Positions 26,381 through 35,554 are shown, numbered from the stretch's first letter. The stretch is 64,000 nt of DNA from Hymenobacter cyanobacteriorum (GCF_022631375.1 NZ_JALBGC010000001.1:558001-622000), one strand, 5' to 3'. Notes: generated from the sequence alone by a model not told the origin. Translations and numbers: made by a program.

Positions 26381-26989
26381 TTATTTCTTTTTCAAACAAA
26401 TAAACAGCTCGCGCCCCTGCCGGGGCTTGAGCGAGTTGGTAGCGGTTTCGAAATGGCGAAACTCAAAATAGGGCGCGAAATATTCGCGGTATTCCTCTTT
26501 GCTGCCGCCAAACGGCGGCTCCTGCACGGGGCCGAAATCGGTATCGAACAGCAGGCCCATGAGTGTGCCGCCGGGGCGCAACAGGTGGGCGCACTGCCGG
26601 GCGTAGGCGGGGCGCAGGGCGGGGTCGAGGGCGCAGAAGAACGTCTGCTCCACAATTAAATCGTAGGGCGGGTCGTTGGGCAGGGCAAAAAAGTCGGCCA
26701 GCAGCAGGTGCTCCGGCGGGAAGTCGGGCACGCGGGCGGCCAGCGCGGCCAGCGCTTCGGGAGCAATGTCGGCCACAAACACCTGCCGGAAACCCAGCTG
26801 GTGCAGGTACTCGGCCTCGTAGGCGCGGCCGGCCCCGGGGATGAGGATGCGCGGCTGAGCAGCCACATCGAGCTGGTCGAAGTAAGCGCGCAGCGGCGGA
26901 GTGATGCCGCGAGCGTCCCAACCATCGCGGCCGTCGTCGTAACGTGCTTGCCAGTAGGCGGCATCGAAGGCGGGTAAAACCGTTTTCAT
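26381..26989 (-). CDS. TPMT-family SAM-dependent methyltransferase
   Basis: The 202-residue product resembles bacterial thiopurine-methyltransferase-like proteins. The N-terminus AYWQARYDDGRDGWDARGITPPL carries the family's W...GWD...TPPL signature. RILIPGAGRAYEAEYLHQLG is the SAM motif I, and DLIVEQTFFCALDPALRPAYA is typical too. The native substrate is unknown; related proteins methylate thiols, selenium or tellurium compounds, or halides. It precedes kdsA with a 6-nt gap, likely in one operon. Confidence 0.85.
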   Translation of the reverse strand: MKTVLPAFDAAYWQARYDDGRDGWDARGITPPLRAYFDQLDVAAQPRILIPGAGRAYEAEYLHQLGFRQVFVADIAPEALAALAARVPDFPPEHLLLADFFALPNDPPYDLIVEQTFFCALDPALRPAYARQCAHLLRPGGTLMGLLFDTDFGPVQEPPFGGSKEEYREYFAPYFEFRHFETATNSLKPRQGRELFICLKKK

Positions 26990-27114
26990 CGGGCCAAAGT
27001 ATAGGTTTAACTTGCCAGGGCAGTAAACTCCCCTATTTTTACGCCCAAAGGTACGTGCCGCACTGCGCCGCGGGCCTCGATTTCCATTCGCTTCTTTCGC
27101 TTAACTATTCCCGC

Positions 27115-28065
27115 ATGGACCCTAACGAAACCCCCGAACCCCGCTCCAACAACAGCCGCGTCCTCCTTTGGGTGGCCCTGGTGCTCGTCCTGCTCGGCAT
27201 CAACGGGGTCCTGTTCTACCTCAACCAGCAGAAAGGCCAGCAAAACGAGGCGCTGACCACCGAAGTAAAAGCCAAAGACAGCAAGCTGCAGGAGCAAATC
27301 AAGCAATATGAGGCCCTGAAAGCCGATTTCGAGCGCCAAAGCCAGGAGCTGCAGGCCTTGGGCCTGAGCAACGACTCGCTGGTGGCCAAAATATCGGCCG
27401 TGAACGCCGACCTACTGAAACTGCGCTCCTTTAAGGCGGGCAGCTTCTCCATTGCCCAGCAAAACCTCTTCAAGCAGCGCGCCCAGAACCTGGAAAGCCA
27501 GCTGCGCAAGAAGGACGACGACATTTCGCAGCTGAAGAAGGACAACGAAACCCTTTACACCGAAACCACCACGCTGAAAGAGCGCCAGAACAAGCTGGCT
27601 GACACCATTAGCACGGTGGTGCGCAGCAACCGGGAGCTGAGCGAGAAAGTATCGGTGGCTTCGCGCCTGCAGGCCGACAATATCCACGTGGCCATCATCA
27701 CCTCTAAAAACAAGGAGAAAGACGACGATAAGGAGGAATTCAAAGCCAAACGCGTCGAGAAGCTGAAAATTACGGCCAACTTCGCCCGCAACGATGTGTC
27801 GCCCAAGGAAACCAAGGCCGTCTACCTGCGCATTCTGGAGCCCGATGGCGCGGCCCTTTACAACCTGAGCACGGGCGGCGGCACCTTCACCGTCGACGGC
27901 CAGGAGGCTTTCTACACCCAGAAGCAGGACGTGGTGTACGACAACACCCGCCAAAAGCTGGAATTCGTGTACGCCAAGGGTGCCGAGTACAAGAAAGGCC
28001 TGCACACCGTGGAACTCTACGAGAGCGGCCAGCTGATGGGCAAAACGACCTTCACGCTGAAATAA
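27115..28065 (+). CDS. Membrane-anchored coiled-coil protein
   Basis: The 316-residue product has a single helix near the N-terminus (about residues 15-36). A long heptad-rich coiled coil (about 37-190) follows, with many EL/QL repeats such as KDSKLQEQIKQYEALKADFERQSQEL, broken by Lys/Glu runs. The last 125 residues form a beta-rich domain (LYNLSTGGGTFTVDGQEAFYTQKQDVVYDN). The layout resembles periplasmic spacer proteins common in Bacteroidota, but I do not recognise a named family. The ATG at 27115 is chosen over the upstream frame. It is convergent with cphA, with a nested palindrome between them. Confidence 0.75.
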   Translation: MDPNETPEPRSNNSRVLLWVALVLVLLGINGVLFYLNQQKGQQNEALTTEVKAKDSKLQEQIKQYEALKADFERQSQELQALGLSNDSLVAKISAVNADLLKLRSFKAGSFSIAQQNLFKQRAQNLESQLRKKDDDISQLKKDNETLYTETTTLKERQNKLADTISTVVRSNRELSEKVSVASRLQADNIHVAIITSKNKEKDDDKEEFKAKRVEKLKITANFARNDVSPKETKAVYLRILEPDGAALYNLSTGGGTFTVDGQEAFYTQKQDVVYDNTRQKLEFVYAKGAEYKKGLHTVELYESGQLMGKTTFTLK

Positions 28066-28252
28066 GGACCGCAGATTTTCGCAGATTAAACGGATAAGAA
28101 CGGATTCGGACGGACTCAACTGATTGCATTTGTCAGTTCGCCCGAAGCTATAGAAAAAGGCCACTGCTTCATCAGCAGTGGCCTTTTTCTATATTCATCC
28201 TGTGGCAAAGAAGAATCCGTTCTTATCCGTCTAATCTGCGGAAATCTGCGGT
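28066..28252. repeat. Nested palindrome: 40-bp outer arms around a strong terminator
   Basis: The outer arms (about 28066-28107 and 28212-28252) are of the type ACCGCAGATTTTCGCAGATT / inverse, followed by a GGATAAGAACGGATTC segment, and match closely. Inside lies a perfect hairpin at 28150-28191 (AAAAAGGCCACTGCT and inverse). The outer arms begin directly after the stop of the coiled-coil gene and end directly before the stop of cphA. Confidence 0.85.
28150..28191. terminator. Bidirectional terminator between coiled-coil gene and cphA
   Basis: A near-perfect hairpin ATAGAAAAAGGCCACTGCT - TCATC - inverse has A- and T-tracts on opposite sides, so it can work in both directions. Confidence 0.85.
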
Positions 28253-30880
28253 TCAGACGTTCTTCTCGAACTCGTCCAGCTTGGCCAGCGTGGCGCTGAT
28301 ATTCTCGGTGAAGATGACCCCTACCCCACCCTTGGGCGTGTGCTTCAGCAGGTGGTCGATGGCGTCGGGCTCGTTTTCGATGTAGGTGATTTTCAAGTCC
28401 GGCTTGTCGAGGCGCAGGCCGCGCTCCATGATTTCGCGCAGGAATTCGGCCGACTTGCCGCGCAGGTCGCGGTCCTGGCGCAGAATCACTTCGTCGAAAA
28501 TGCGGCCGGCGATGCGGGCGAAGCCCAGCGTGTCTTCGTCGCGGCGGTCGCCCAGGCCCGACACGATGCCGATTTTGTGCGTGGCCGTGGTCGCGTCCAT
28601 GAACTCGGCGAATTTGGTGATGCCGGCCGTGTTGTGGGCGTAGTCCACAATCACCTCGAACTTCGGAAAATTGTACACGTTCATGCGCCCCGGCGTTTTC
28701 GTGCCCGACGGGATGAAGGTGCGGAAGGCGGTTTTAATGGCATCCTTATCGAACCCGGCCAGGTAGCCGGCCAGTCCGGCCGCCAGGCAGTTCTCAATAT
28801 TGAAGCCCGCGCGGCCCTCAAACGTGACGGGGAACTCGGCGGCGCGGTCGATGCGCAGCTTGTAGCTGTTGCGGTAAATGGTGACGTAGCCTTCCTCGTA
28901 CACGGCGGCCACGCCCCCGGCTTCCACGTGCTCGCGGATGCGGGGGTTGTTTTCGTCCATGCTGAACAGCGCAACCTGACAATCGACGGTGCGGGCCATG
29001 GCGTACACGAGGTCGTCGTCGGCGTTGAGCACGGCCCAGCCGTTTTTGCGCACGGTGCGGGGCAGCACGCCTTTCACAGTGGCCATTTCCTCCACGGTGT
29101 GGATGTCGCGCAGGCCGAGGTGGTCGGCGGCCACGTTGGTTACCACGGCAATGTCGCAGGTATGGAAGCCCAGGCCCGAGCGCAGCATGCCGCCGCGCGC
29201 GGTTTCGAGCACCGCGTAGTTCACGGTGGGGTCCTTCAGTACAAACTCGGCGCTTTGGCCACCGGTGCAGTCGCCCTTCTGCAGCTGCACGCCCTGAATG
29301 TAAATGCCATCCGTCGTGGTGAATCCCACTTTGTAGCCCTTGCTGGCCACCAGGTGCGCAATGAGGCGCGTGGTGGTGGTTTTGCCGTTAGTGCCCGTTA
29401 CGGCGATAATCGGAATGCGGGCCGTGCTGCCGGGCGGGAACAGCATATCGACCACCGGCGCGGCCACGTTGCGCGGCAGGCCATCGGTGGGCGCAATGTG
29501 CATGCGGAAGCCGGGCGCGGCATTCACTTCAATCACGGCGCCGCGGCTCTCGTTCAGGGGCACAGCAATGTCGGTAGCCATCAAATCGATGCCGCAGATA
29601 TCGAGGCCCACGATGCCGGCCACCCGCTCGGCCAGCAGCACGTTGTAGGGGTGCATCTGGTCGGTCACGTCGGTAGCGGTGCCGCCGGTGCTGATGTTGG
29701 CGGTGCTCTTCAAATACAGGATTTCGCCGGCCGGCAGCACCGATTTCAGCGTCAGCTTGCGTCCTTTCAGAATGTCCAGCGTGTGCTTGTCGGCCTTGAT
29801 GCTGGTGAGCACCTTCTCGTGGCCAATGCCGCGGCGCGGGTCCTTGTTCACCTCGTCAATGAGTTGCTGGATGGTGCTCTTGCCGTTGCCCGTCACGGCG
29901 GCGGGCGTGCGCTTGGCGGCGGCAATCAGCTTGCCGTTCACCACCAGCAGGCGGAAATCGAAGCCTTCGATGAATTGCTCCACAATCACGGCCCGCGAAT
30001 ACACCTGCGCGGCTTTCAGGCCCTCGGCGGCATCCTTCCAGTTCATGATGCGGATGGTGGCACCTTTGCCGTGGTTGCCGTCGAGCGGCTTGGTCACGAT
30101 GGGGAAGCCCAGCTCGTCGATGGCATCGCGCAGGCCGGCTTCCGAATACACGGTGGTGCCGCGCGGCACGGGCACGCCGCCGTCGTGCAGCATGGCCTTG
30201 GTGCGGTTCTTATTGCCGGCCACTTCCACGCCCGCGTGCGAAGTCAGGTTGGTGGTGGTGGCCCAGATGCGGCGCTGGTTCTCGCCGTAGCCCAGCTGAA
30301 TGATGCTGGTATTCTTGAGTTGGATGTAGGGAATGTTGCGCGACGCGGCCTCGGCCACGATGCTGTACGTGCTGGGCCCGAAAAACTCGTCCTCCCGAAT
30401 CTCATGCAGCTCGGCTACAATGGGCTTCAGGTCGACCTTCTCCTTTTTGCAAACCGCCTCCACAATGTCCACGGCGGCTTCCATGGCGCGGCGGCCAGCA
30501 CGCTCCTCCTGGTAGGCCACCACCACAAACTCCACCCCTTCCTCGTGCGCCGGGTAGCTCTTGCCCCAGAACACGGGCATGGCGGCCTGCCGCTGCAGCT
30601 CCAGCGCCACGTGCTGGATAACGTGGCCCAGGGGCTCGCCATCCACCAACGCTTCTTCGGTCAGGGGCTGGTGCTTGGCGGCCTGCTTGCCGCTCATGCC
30701 GCTGGGCTGCACCTGCCCGATATTCGGGAACAGCTTCATCAACCGCCCCGCGAAGCCCGGCACGGTGTTCGACCATTGGCCGGCCAGTTCCTGCAAATCA
30801 ACTTTGGCAACAATCAGTTTGTAGTGTTTAACAGACCAATAGCTCGGCCCGCGCATGGTGCGGAGGTCAACAATCTTCAT
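28253..30880 (-). CDS. cphA: Cyanophycin synthetase
   Basis: The 875-residue product has the full CphA1 architecture. There is an N-terminal domain (about 1-160) and an ATP-grasp domain (about 215-475) with AGNKNRTKAMLHDGGVPVPRG, FPIVTKPLDGNHGKG and VIEVNAAPGFRMH. The C-terminal Mur-ligase domain (about 485-875) has its P-loop GTNGKTTTTR near residues 493-502 and YAHNTAGI further on. It polymerises aspartate with arginine side chains into multi-L-arginyl-poly-L-aspartate, a nitrogen store. No cyanophycinase (cphB) or isoaspartyl peptidase gene lies in the window. It is convergent with the coiled-coil gene. Confidence 0.96.
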   Translation of the reverse strand: MKIVDLRTMRGPSYWSVKHYKLIVAKVDLQELAGQWSNTVPGFAGRLMKLFPNIGQVQPSGMSGKQAAKHQPLTEEALVDGEPLGHVIQHVALELQRQAAMPVFWGKSYPAHEEGVEFVVVAYQEERAGRRAMEAAVDIVEAVCKKEKVDLKPIVAELHEIREDEFFGPSTYSIVAEAASRNIPYIQLKNTSIIQLGYGENQRRIWATTTNLTSHAGVEVAGNKNRTKAMLHDGGVPVPRGTTVYSEAGLRDAIDELGFPIVTKPLDGNHGKGATIRIMNWKDAAEGLKAAQVYSRAVIVEQFIEGFDFRLLVVNGKLIAAAKRTPAAVTGNGKSTIQQLIDEVNKDPRRGIGHEKVLTSIKADKHTLDILKGRKLTLKSVLPAGEILYLKSTANISTGGTATDVTDQMHPYNVLLAERVAGIVGLDICGIDLMATDIAVPLNESRGAVIEVNAAPGFRMHIAPTDGLPRNVAAPVVDMLFPPGSTARIPIIAVTGTNGKTTTTRLIAHLVASKGYKVGFTTTDGIYIQGVQLQKGDCTGGQSAEFVLKDPTVNYAVLETARGGMLRSGLGFHTCDIAVVTNVAADHLGLRDIHTVEEMATVKGVLPRTVRKNGWAVLNADDDLVYAMARTVDCQVALFSMDENNPRIREHVEAGGVAAVYEEGYVTIYRNSYKLRIDRAAEFPVTFEGRAGFNIENCLAAGLAGYLAGFDKDAIKTAFRTFIPSGTKTPGRMNVYNFPKFEVIVDYAHNTAGITKFAEFMDATTATHKIGIVSGLGDRRDEDTLGFARIAGRIFDEVILRQDRDLRGKSAEFLREIMERGLRLDKPDLKITYIENEPDAIDHLLKHTPKGGVGVIFTENISATLAKLDEFEKNV

Positions 30881-31053
30881 AAGGTGGTGGGGTGGTAAAG
30901 AACGAGGGATGCCGCAAGTACGGCCAACGGCCCAGCTTGGCTACGAAATGTAGGCATGAATGCGCCCAGAACATGCCGCCTACCCCGTCAGACACGAAAA
31001 AAGCTCTACTTAAAAGCGGCTTTTCACTCGCTACATTGGCCGTACAAAGGGCG

Positions 31054-32793
31054 CTAGCCGTCAATCACATTGACTGGGGCATCGACGCGGGCCAAAGCCG
31101 CGGCAGGCAGAATTACGGTGAAAATCGTGCCTACGCCCGGCGTGCTGGCAACATCCAGCATGCCGCCCCGTTGCTGCACCAGCACTTGAATCATGTGCAG
31201 GCCCAACCCCGCGCCTTCGCCCTCGGTGGTTAGGCGGGTAAAGGGCTGGAACAGGCGCTCCCGGTCGCGGACCAGGTCGATGCCCCGCCCATTGTCGGCC
31301 ACAGTGAGCAACACGTCGCCCCCCTGCCGGTAGCTGCGCACCTCGATAATGGGCGCACGCTCCGGCGAACGGTACTTCAGCGCGTTGCTGACCAGGTTTT
31401 TCAGGATGCTTTCCAGATAAATCCGGGGCTGGTACACCGTGGGGGCTCCCGAAAAGTCGGCACTCAGGTGGCCGTGCTGCTGAAACAGCAGGTCCGCCAC
31501 TTCAGCCTGCACGGTAGCAAATACATCGTCGAGCAGCACGGTTTCCGGCACTGCGGCCGCGCCGTTGTGCTGCGCATACAGCACCTGCAGTAAGCCGTGA
31601 ATAGTGCCCGTGAGGTGTTGCACTTCCTTTTCTACCAGCGACATCAGGTAGGTGCGGCTGGTGCCGGAGGGTTCCTCGCGGTGCACTTCCAGCAGGCCTT
31701 GCAGGTTGGTTACCGGCCCTTTCAGGTCGTGGGCCACGATGTGGACGAAGGAATCCAGCGAGGTGTTGGCTTCGCGCAGCGCCTGGTTCATGCGCTGCGC
31801 CTCGTAGAGGGTGGTGGCCCGGGCCAGGGCGCGCCCAGCGTAGTCGGCCACCAGCGTGAAGAAGGTTTGATACGCTTCGTCGAGCGGCCGGCGGGCGCTC
31901 AGGCCCACAATCAGCACCGCCGTGGGGTCGATGGAAGCCCCCGTGAGCAGGGGCAACAGCAGCGCCCGCGTGGGCGGCTCCGGCCACGCGCCGGCAGGCC
32001 AGCTCCCGAACCGCTCGGCCAGGCTTTCGACCAGCACCGGCCCGTTGCTCCGGAACACCTCCGCCAGCGGCCAGCCCGCCGAGCTTTGCGCCGTGGGGCT
32101 CGCCAATAAGGTGGCAGGCGCGGTAGGCTCGCCCGCCGGCAGGCCAAACCAGGCGCGCAGCTGCGCGTGCGGCGCCAAGGGCTCGTGCGCGTAGAGCAGG
32201 GCAAACGGAATATCGTCCGGGTTGGTGGCCAAAGCCGCGATGATGTGCTGCGCCGCTTCGGCGGGCAGCACCGACGTTGCCGTCTGGGCCATAAGGTTGC
32301 TGAGCAAGGCCAGGCGGCGCTGCTGCAACACCGTAACCGTGGTTTCGAGGGCTGTGACGAAAATGCCGCCCACCCGGTTGGCTTCGTCGTAAATCGGACT
32401 GTGCGAGAACGTGAAATACGCTTCTTCCACAAAGCCCTGCCGGTTGGGCAGCACCAGGCCGTTCTCGAAGTAAGTGGTTTCGCCGGCCAGCACGGGCCCG
32501 AAGATGCCGAGCAGGAAAGGCCACATTTCCCGCCACCACGGCTCGGCCGGTTGGCCCAGCGCGCCCGGGTGCTTGCCTTGCAGAATGGTCGCGTAGCCGT
32601 CGTTGTAGAAATGCACCAAATCCGGCCCCCAATGCACCATCATCGGAAAGCGCGAGCCCAGCATGATGTTGACGGCCGTTATCAAGCTCTGCGGCCAGGT
32701 ATCGACGGCCCCGAGCTGGGTTTGCGTCCAGTCCAGCGTGCGGATACGCTCGCCCATTTCGCCCCCACCTTTAAATAGTTCTTGTGGCGACAT
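31054..32793 (-). CDS. PAS/GAF sensor histidine kinase
   Basis: The 579-residue product has an N-terminal PAS-like sensor (about 30-150; WPQSLITAVNIMLGSRFPMMVHWGPDL is typical of phytochrome-like kinases). A GAF-like region (about 170-330) follows, then a HisKA with H near residue 352 in VHIVAHDLKGPVTNLQ. The HATPase domain is at about 455-570 with LVSNALKYRSPE, VADNGRGI and GLGLHMIQVL. There is no membrane segment, so it is a soluble cytoplasmic kinase. No response regulator is adjacent. The ATG at 32793 is chosen over a TTG three codons upstream. Confidence 0.9.
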   Translation of the reverse strand: MSPQELFKGGGEMGERIRTLDWTQTQLGAVDTWPQSLITAVNIMLGSRFPMMVHWGPDLVHFYNDGYATILQGKHPGALGQPAEPWWREMWPFLLGIFGPVLAGETTYFENGLVLPNRQGFVEEAYFTFSHSPIYDEANRVGGIFVTALETTVTVLQQRRLALLSNLMAQTATSVLPAEAAQHIIAALATNPDDIPFALLYAHEPLAPHAQLRAWFGLPAGEPTAPATLLASPTAQSSAGWPLAEVFRSNGPVLVESLAERFGSWPAGAWPEPPTRALLLPLLTGASIDPTAVLIVGLSARRPLDEAYQTFFTLVADYAGRALARATTLYEAQRMNQALREANTSLDSFVHIVAHDLKGPVTNLQGLLEVHREEPSGTSRTYLMSLVEKEVQHLTGTIHGLLQVLYAQHNGAAAVPETVLLDDVFATVQAEVADLLFQQHGHLSADFSGAPTVYQPRIYLESILKNLVSNALKYRSPERAPIIEVRSYRQGGDVLLTVADNGRGIDLVRDRERLFQPFTRLTTEGEGAGLGLHMIQVLVQQRGGMLDVASTPGVGTIFTVILPAAALARVDAPVNVIDG

Positions 32794-33112
32794 AAGCAGC
32801 AAGGCACAGCCGAGGGTAAATTATGTGACGGTTTAAATTATTGCTATTCAGCGCCAATAACTATTGGTTACCGCGCGCTGTGGAAGCGGAGTGCAATTGC
32901 CACAGTCCTCCGTTTTTTGGCAGCGGCGCCACTACAACGCCAGGCAAAGCGGCCCAGAGAGGCATCCGGCTTCCTCTTACGAAGCCAAGGCCATAAGGTG
33001 CATTTCCATGGCAAGGCTCGGCAAAGAGGCGTTGCGCCGTTCACGGCAGGCCAAAAATCAGAATCCCCTTGTAAATAATCGATTTACAAGGGGATTCTGG
33101 CATCTAACTAAG
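32794..33112. other. Intergenic region between histidine kinase and tRNA-Cys
   Basis: This 319-nt gap holds no gene that I can support. Its right end contains the tRNA-Cys terminator hairpin. The middle is lower in GC than the surroundings, and short frames here lack family features. Confidence 0.5.
33059..33099 (-). terminator. tRNA-Cys terminator
   Basis: CAGAATCCCCTTGTAAAT and its exact inverse (18 bp) flank a 5-nt loop, followed on the minus strand by TTTTTGG. It begins 14 nt past the tRNA 3' end. Confidence 0.85.
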
Positions 33113-33183
33113 AGGTGACGGGCGGATTCGAACCGCCGTAGGAGGTTTTGCAGACCTCTACCTAGCCACTCGGTCACGTCACC
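33113..33183 (-). tRNA. tRNA-Cys(GCA)
   Basis: The minus strand folds into a cloverleaf. The acceptor helix is GGTGACG/CGTCACC, the D arm begins TGACCGAG, and the anticodon loop CTGCAAA has anticodon GCA. The T arm is GGCGG-TTCGAAT-CCGCC. The 3' CCA is not encoded. A TACCTTTG promoter lies upstream and an 18-bp hairpin terminator downstream. Confidence 0.96.
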
Positions 33184-33204
33184 GGGAGTGGTCTTTTGGG
33201 AGCG

Positions 33205-33235
33205 CAAAGGTAGGCAGGGGTTTTGGCGTGGGCAA
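33205..33235 (-). promoter_or_regulatory. tRNA-Cys promoter
   Basis: The -7 box TACCTTTG (complement of 33205-33212) and -33 TTG (33233-33235) are 20 nt apart. Transcription would begin about 15 nt before the mature tRNA. Confidence 0.75.
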
Positions 33236-33246
33236 GGGCTTGCGCA

Positions 33247-33278
33247 CAAAAAAAGCCCCGGCGCATGCGCCGGGGCTC
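33247..33278 (-). terminator. rpsA terminator
   Basis: AGCCCCGGCGCA-TGCGCCGGGGCT is a perfect 12-bp self-complementary hairpin followed on the minus strand by seven T residues. It lies between the rpsA stop and the tRNA-Cys promoter. Confidence 0.88.
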
Positions 33279-33301
33279 CTTTCTGCAACAAGGCTAAGCG
33301 G

Positions 33302-35440
33302 TTAGGCTTTGGCTTCGTCGTCTTTTTTGTCGGCAGCGTCGTCGCCGGCAACCAGGCCTTTGGCCTTGTCCACCAGGTCACCGGCTACTTCCGAAGCCTT
33401 GTGGAAGGCGTCCGAGTGCGTCACGGCATCCACCGCGTCCGAAGCAGCGTGCTTCACGGTGTCGAAGGCAGCCGAAGCAGCACCGGCGATGCCGGCCAGC
33501 AGGCCACCTTCCTCAGCGGCCGGAGCAGCTTCGGCGGCGGGAGCTTCGTCAGCAGCCGGAGCGTCAGCCTTGGCGGCCTTGGGAGCAGCGGCGGGCTTGG
33601 CAGCGGCGGCGAGCTTCTGCTCACCGGCCTTGCGCTCGTTGCCCATCATCTGGTCGCGCAGGGCGCTCAGGGCGTCGAGGTCGCCGAGGGTCGACTTCTC
33701 GTCGTTCTTCTTCAAGTCGCTGATTTTGCCTTCGCCCTGGGTGTCGCCAGCCTTCGCGTTGGTTTTCTTCTTGAACTTGTTGTTGCGGCTGTCGTCCTCA
33801 GCGGCGGCTTCCTTGTTATAAACGGCCGTGTGCGAGAGCACAATGCGGCGGTCGTCCTTCGAGAACTCCGTTACGCGGAAGTCGAGCTGCTCGCCGTTCT
33901 CAGCGTTCGAGCCGTCTTCCTTCACCAGCGACTTGGGGTAAGCGAAGCCCTCGATGCCGTACGGCAGTTCGAGCACCGCGCCACGCTCGGTCTTCTCGGT
34001 GATGGTCGCCTTGTGGACCGAGCCGGGGGTGAACACCGTCTGGAAGGTATCCCAGGGGTTTTCTTCCAGTTGCTTGTGGCCCAGGGCCAGGCGACGGGCG
34101 CCCAGGTCCAGCTCCAGAACAACTACATCCAGCTTGTCGCCCACCTTCACCATTTCGGAGGGGTGTTTGATTTTCTTGGTCCAGCTCAGGTCCGACACGT
34201 GCACGAGGCCGTCCACACCCTCTTCCAGTTCTACGAACAGGCCGAAGTTGGTCAGATTACGCACGGTGCCGCTGTGCTTGGTGCCCACGGCGTAGGTCGA
34301 GGCGAAGTCGCCACGGGTCCACGGGTCTTCGGTCAGTTGCTTGATGCCGAGGCTCATCTTGCGGTCTTCGCGGTCGAGCGTCAGAATCTGCGCTTCTACC
34401 GTGTCGCCCTGCTTGATGAAGTCCTGCGGGTTGCGCAGGTGCTGGCTCCAGCTCATTTCCGAAACGTGGATGAGGCCTTCTACGCCCGGTACCACTTCCA
34501 TGAAAGCGCCGTAGTCGGCCACGTTCACGATGCGGCCCGATACTTTCGAACCCGGCTGCAGGTCGGCCGGCAGCGAATCCCACGGGTGGGGCGTCAGCTG
34601 CTTCAAGCCCAGCGAAATACGCTTCTTGGCTTCGTCGAAGTCCAGAACCACGATGTTCAGCTTCTGGTCCAGGGTCAGCACTTCGCTCGGGTGAGCGATG
34701 CGGCCCCACGAGATGTCCGTGATGTGCAGCAGACCGTCGACACCGCCGAGGTCGATGAACACGCCGAAGTTGGTCATGTTCTTGATGTTGCCTTCCAGAA
34801 TCTGACCTTTTTCGAGGTTGTTCAGGATGGCCTCACGCTGCTTCTCGAGGTCTTTCTCGATGAGTACTTTGTGCGAAACCACGACGTTGTCGAAAGCGGA
34901 GTTGATTTTCACCACTTTCACTTCCATGCGACGACCCACGTAGATGTCGAAGTCGCGGATGGGCTTCACGTCGATTTGCGAGCCGGGCAGGAAGGCTTCT
35001 ACGCCGTCGAGCTCCATGATGAGGCCGCCTTTGGTGCGACGCTTCACCACACCTTCGAGGATGGTATCCAACTCGAGGGCGTCGTAAATCGACTTCCAGG
35101 CCTGCTTGATTTTAGCTTTCTTGCGGCTCAGGATGAGCTGGCCGTTGGCATCTTCCTGGTCTTCGATGAACACCTCTACCTCGTCGCCGATTTTCAGGTC
35201 GGGCAGGTCGCGGAATTCAGTAATCGAAACGAGGCCATCCGATTTGAAGCCGATGTTCAGGATTACGTCGCGGTCGGTGATGCCAACCACGGTGCCCTTC
35301 ACTACTTCTTCTTCCTGTACGGTCGTCAGCGTGTCGCCGTACATTTTCTCCATCTCGGCGCGCTGGTCGGCCGAGTAGTTTCCACCAAAACCGGTGGCTC
35401 CGACGTTATCCCAGTCGAAATCGTCAATCAATTCTGCCAT
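33302..35440 (-). CDS. rpsA: 30S ribosomal protein S1 with Ala/Lys/Glu-rich tail
   Basis: The 712-residue product has six S1 OB-fold repeats. Each carries a GxVxxxTxFGxFVxLxxxxGLxHxSxxSW-type pattern, for example KNMTNFGVFIDLGGVDGLLHITDISW and RNLTNFGLFVELEEGVDGLVHVSDLSW. The start MAELIDDFDWDNVG at 35440 is chosen; the longer frame passes the promoter. The C-terminal 175 residues (from about 537) are a low-complexity Ala/Lys/Glu tail. It ends in a possible amphipathic helix (AFDTVKHAASDAVDAVTHSDAF). S1 brings mRNA to the 30S subunit and is important where Shine-Dalgarno sites are rare. Confidence 0.95.
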   Translation of the reverse strand: MAELIDDFDWDNVGATGFGGNYSADQRAEMEKMYGDTLTTVQEEEVVKGTVVGITDRDVILNIGFKSDGLVSITEFRDLPDLKIGDEVEVFIEDQEDANGQLILSRKKAKIKQAWKSIYDALELDTILEGVVKRRTKGGLIMELDGVEAFLPGSQIDVKPIRDFDIYVGRRMEVKVVKINSAFDNVVVSHKVLIEKDLEKQREAILNNLEKGQILEGNIKNMTNFGVFIDLGGVDGLLHITDISWGRIAHPSEVLTLDQKLNIVVLDFDEAKKRISLGLKQLTPHPWDSLPADLQPGSKVSGRIVNVADYGAFMEVVPGVEGLIHVSEMSWSQHLRNPQDFIKQGDTVEAQILTLDREDRKMSLGIKQLTEDPWTRGDFASTYAVGTKHSGTVRNLTNFGLFVELEEGVDGLVHVSDLSWTKKIKHPSEMVKVGDKLDVVVLELDLGARRLALGHKQLEENPWDTFQTVFTPGSVHKATITEKTERGAVLELPYGIEGFAYPKSLVKEDGSNAENGEQLDFRVTEFSKDDRRIVLSHTAVYNKEAAAEDDSRNNKFKKKTNAKAGDTQGEGKISDLKKNDEKSTLGDLDALSALRDQMMGNERKAGEQKLAAAAKPAAAPKAAKADAPAADEAPAAEAAPAAEEGGLLAGIAGAASAAFDTVKHAASDAVDAVTHSDAFHKASEVAGDLVDKAKGLVAGDDAADKKDDEAKA

Positions 35441-35554
35441 AATAGCTTGCGGGCACCTCTTAGATAAACGAGAAGGCCGGTGCCCGGGCCAATTCGCGGT
35501 TCTGGTTGAACACCTTACTGTTGCACAGCAAGGCCCGCCACCCTGGCGGGGCCG

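Noticed and set aside
24963..26399. 478-residue frame suggesting a fusion with KdsA-region sequence
   Set aside because: Its first 300 residues are an out-of-frame reading of kdsA. The real gene is the 175-residue STM3941-like protein starting at 25490.
28340..30898. 852-residue open frame on the plus strand opposite cphA
   Set aside because: It is a GC-driven shadow of the cphA gene, rich in His, Ala, Gly and Val with no domain. The minus-strand frame has all three CphA domains.
33188..35467. 759-residue open frame opposite rpsA
   Set aside because: It mirrors the third-position composition of rpsA and has no recognisable domain; six S1 repeats are on the other strand.
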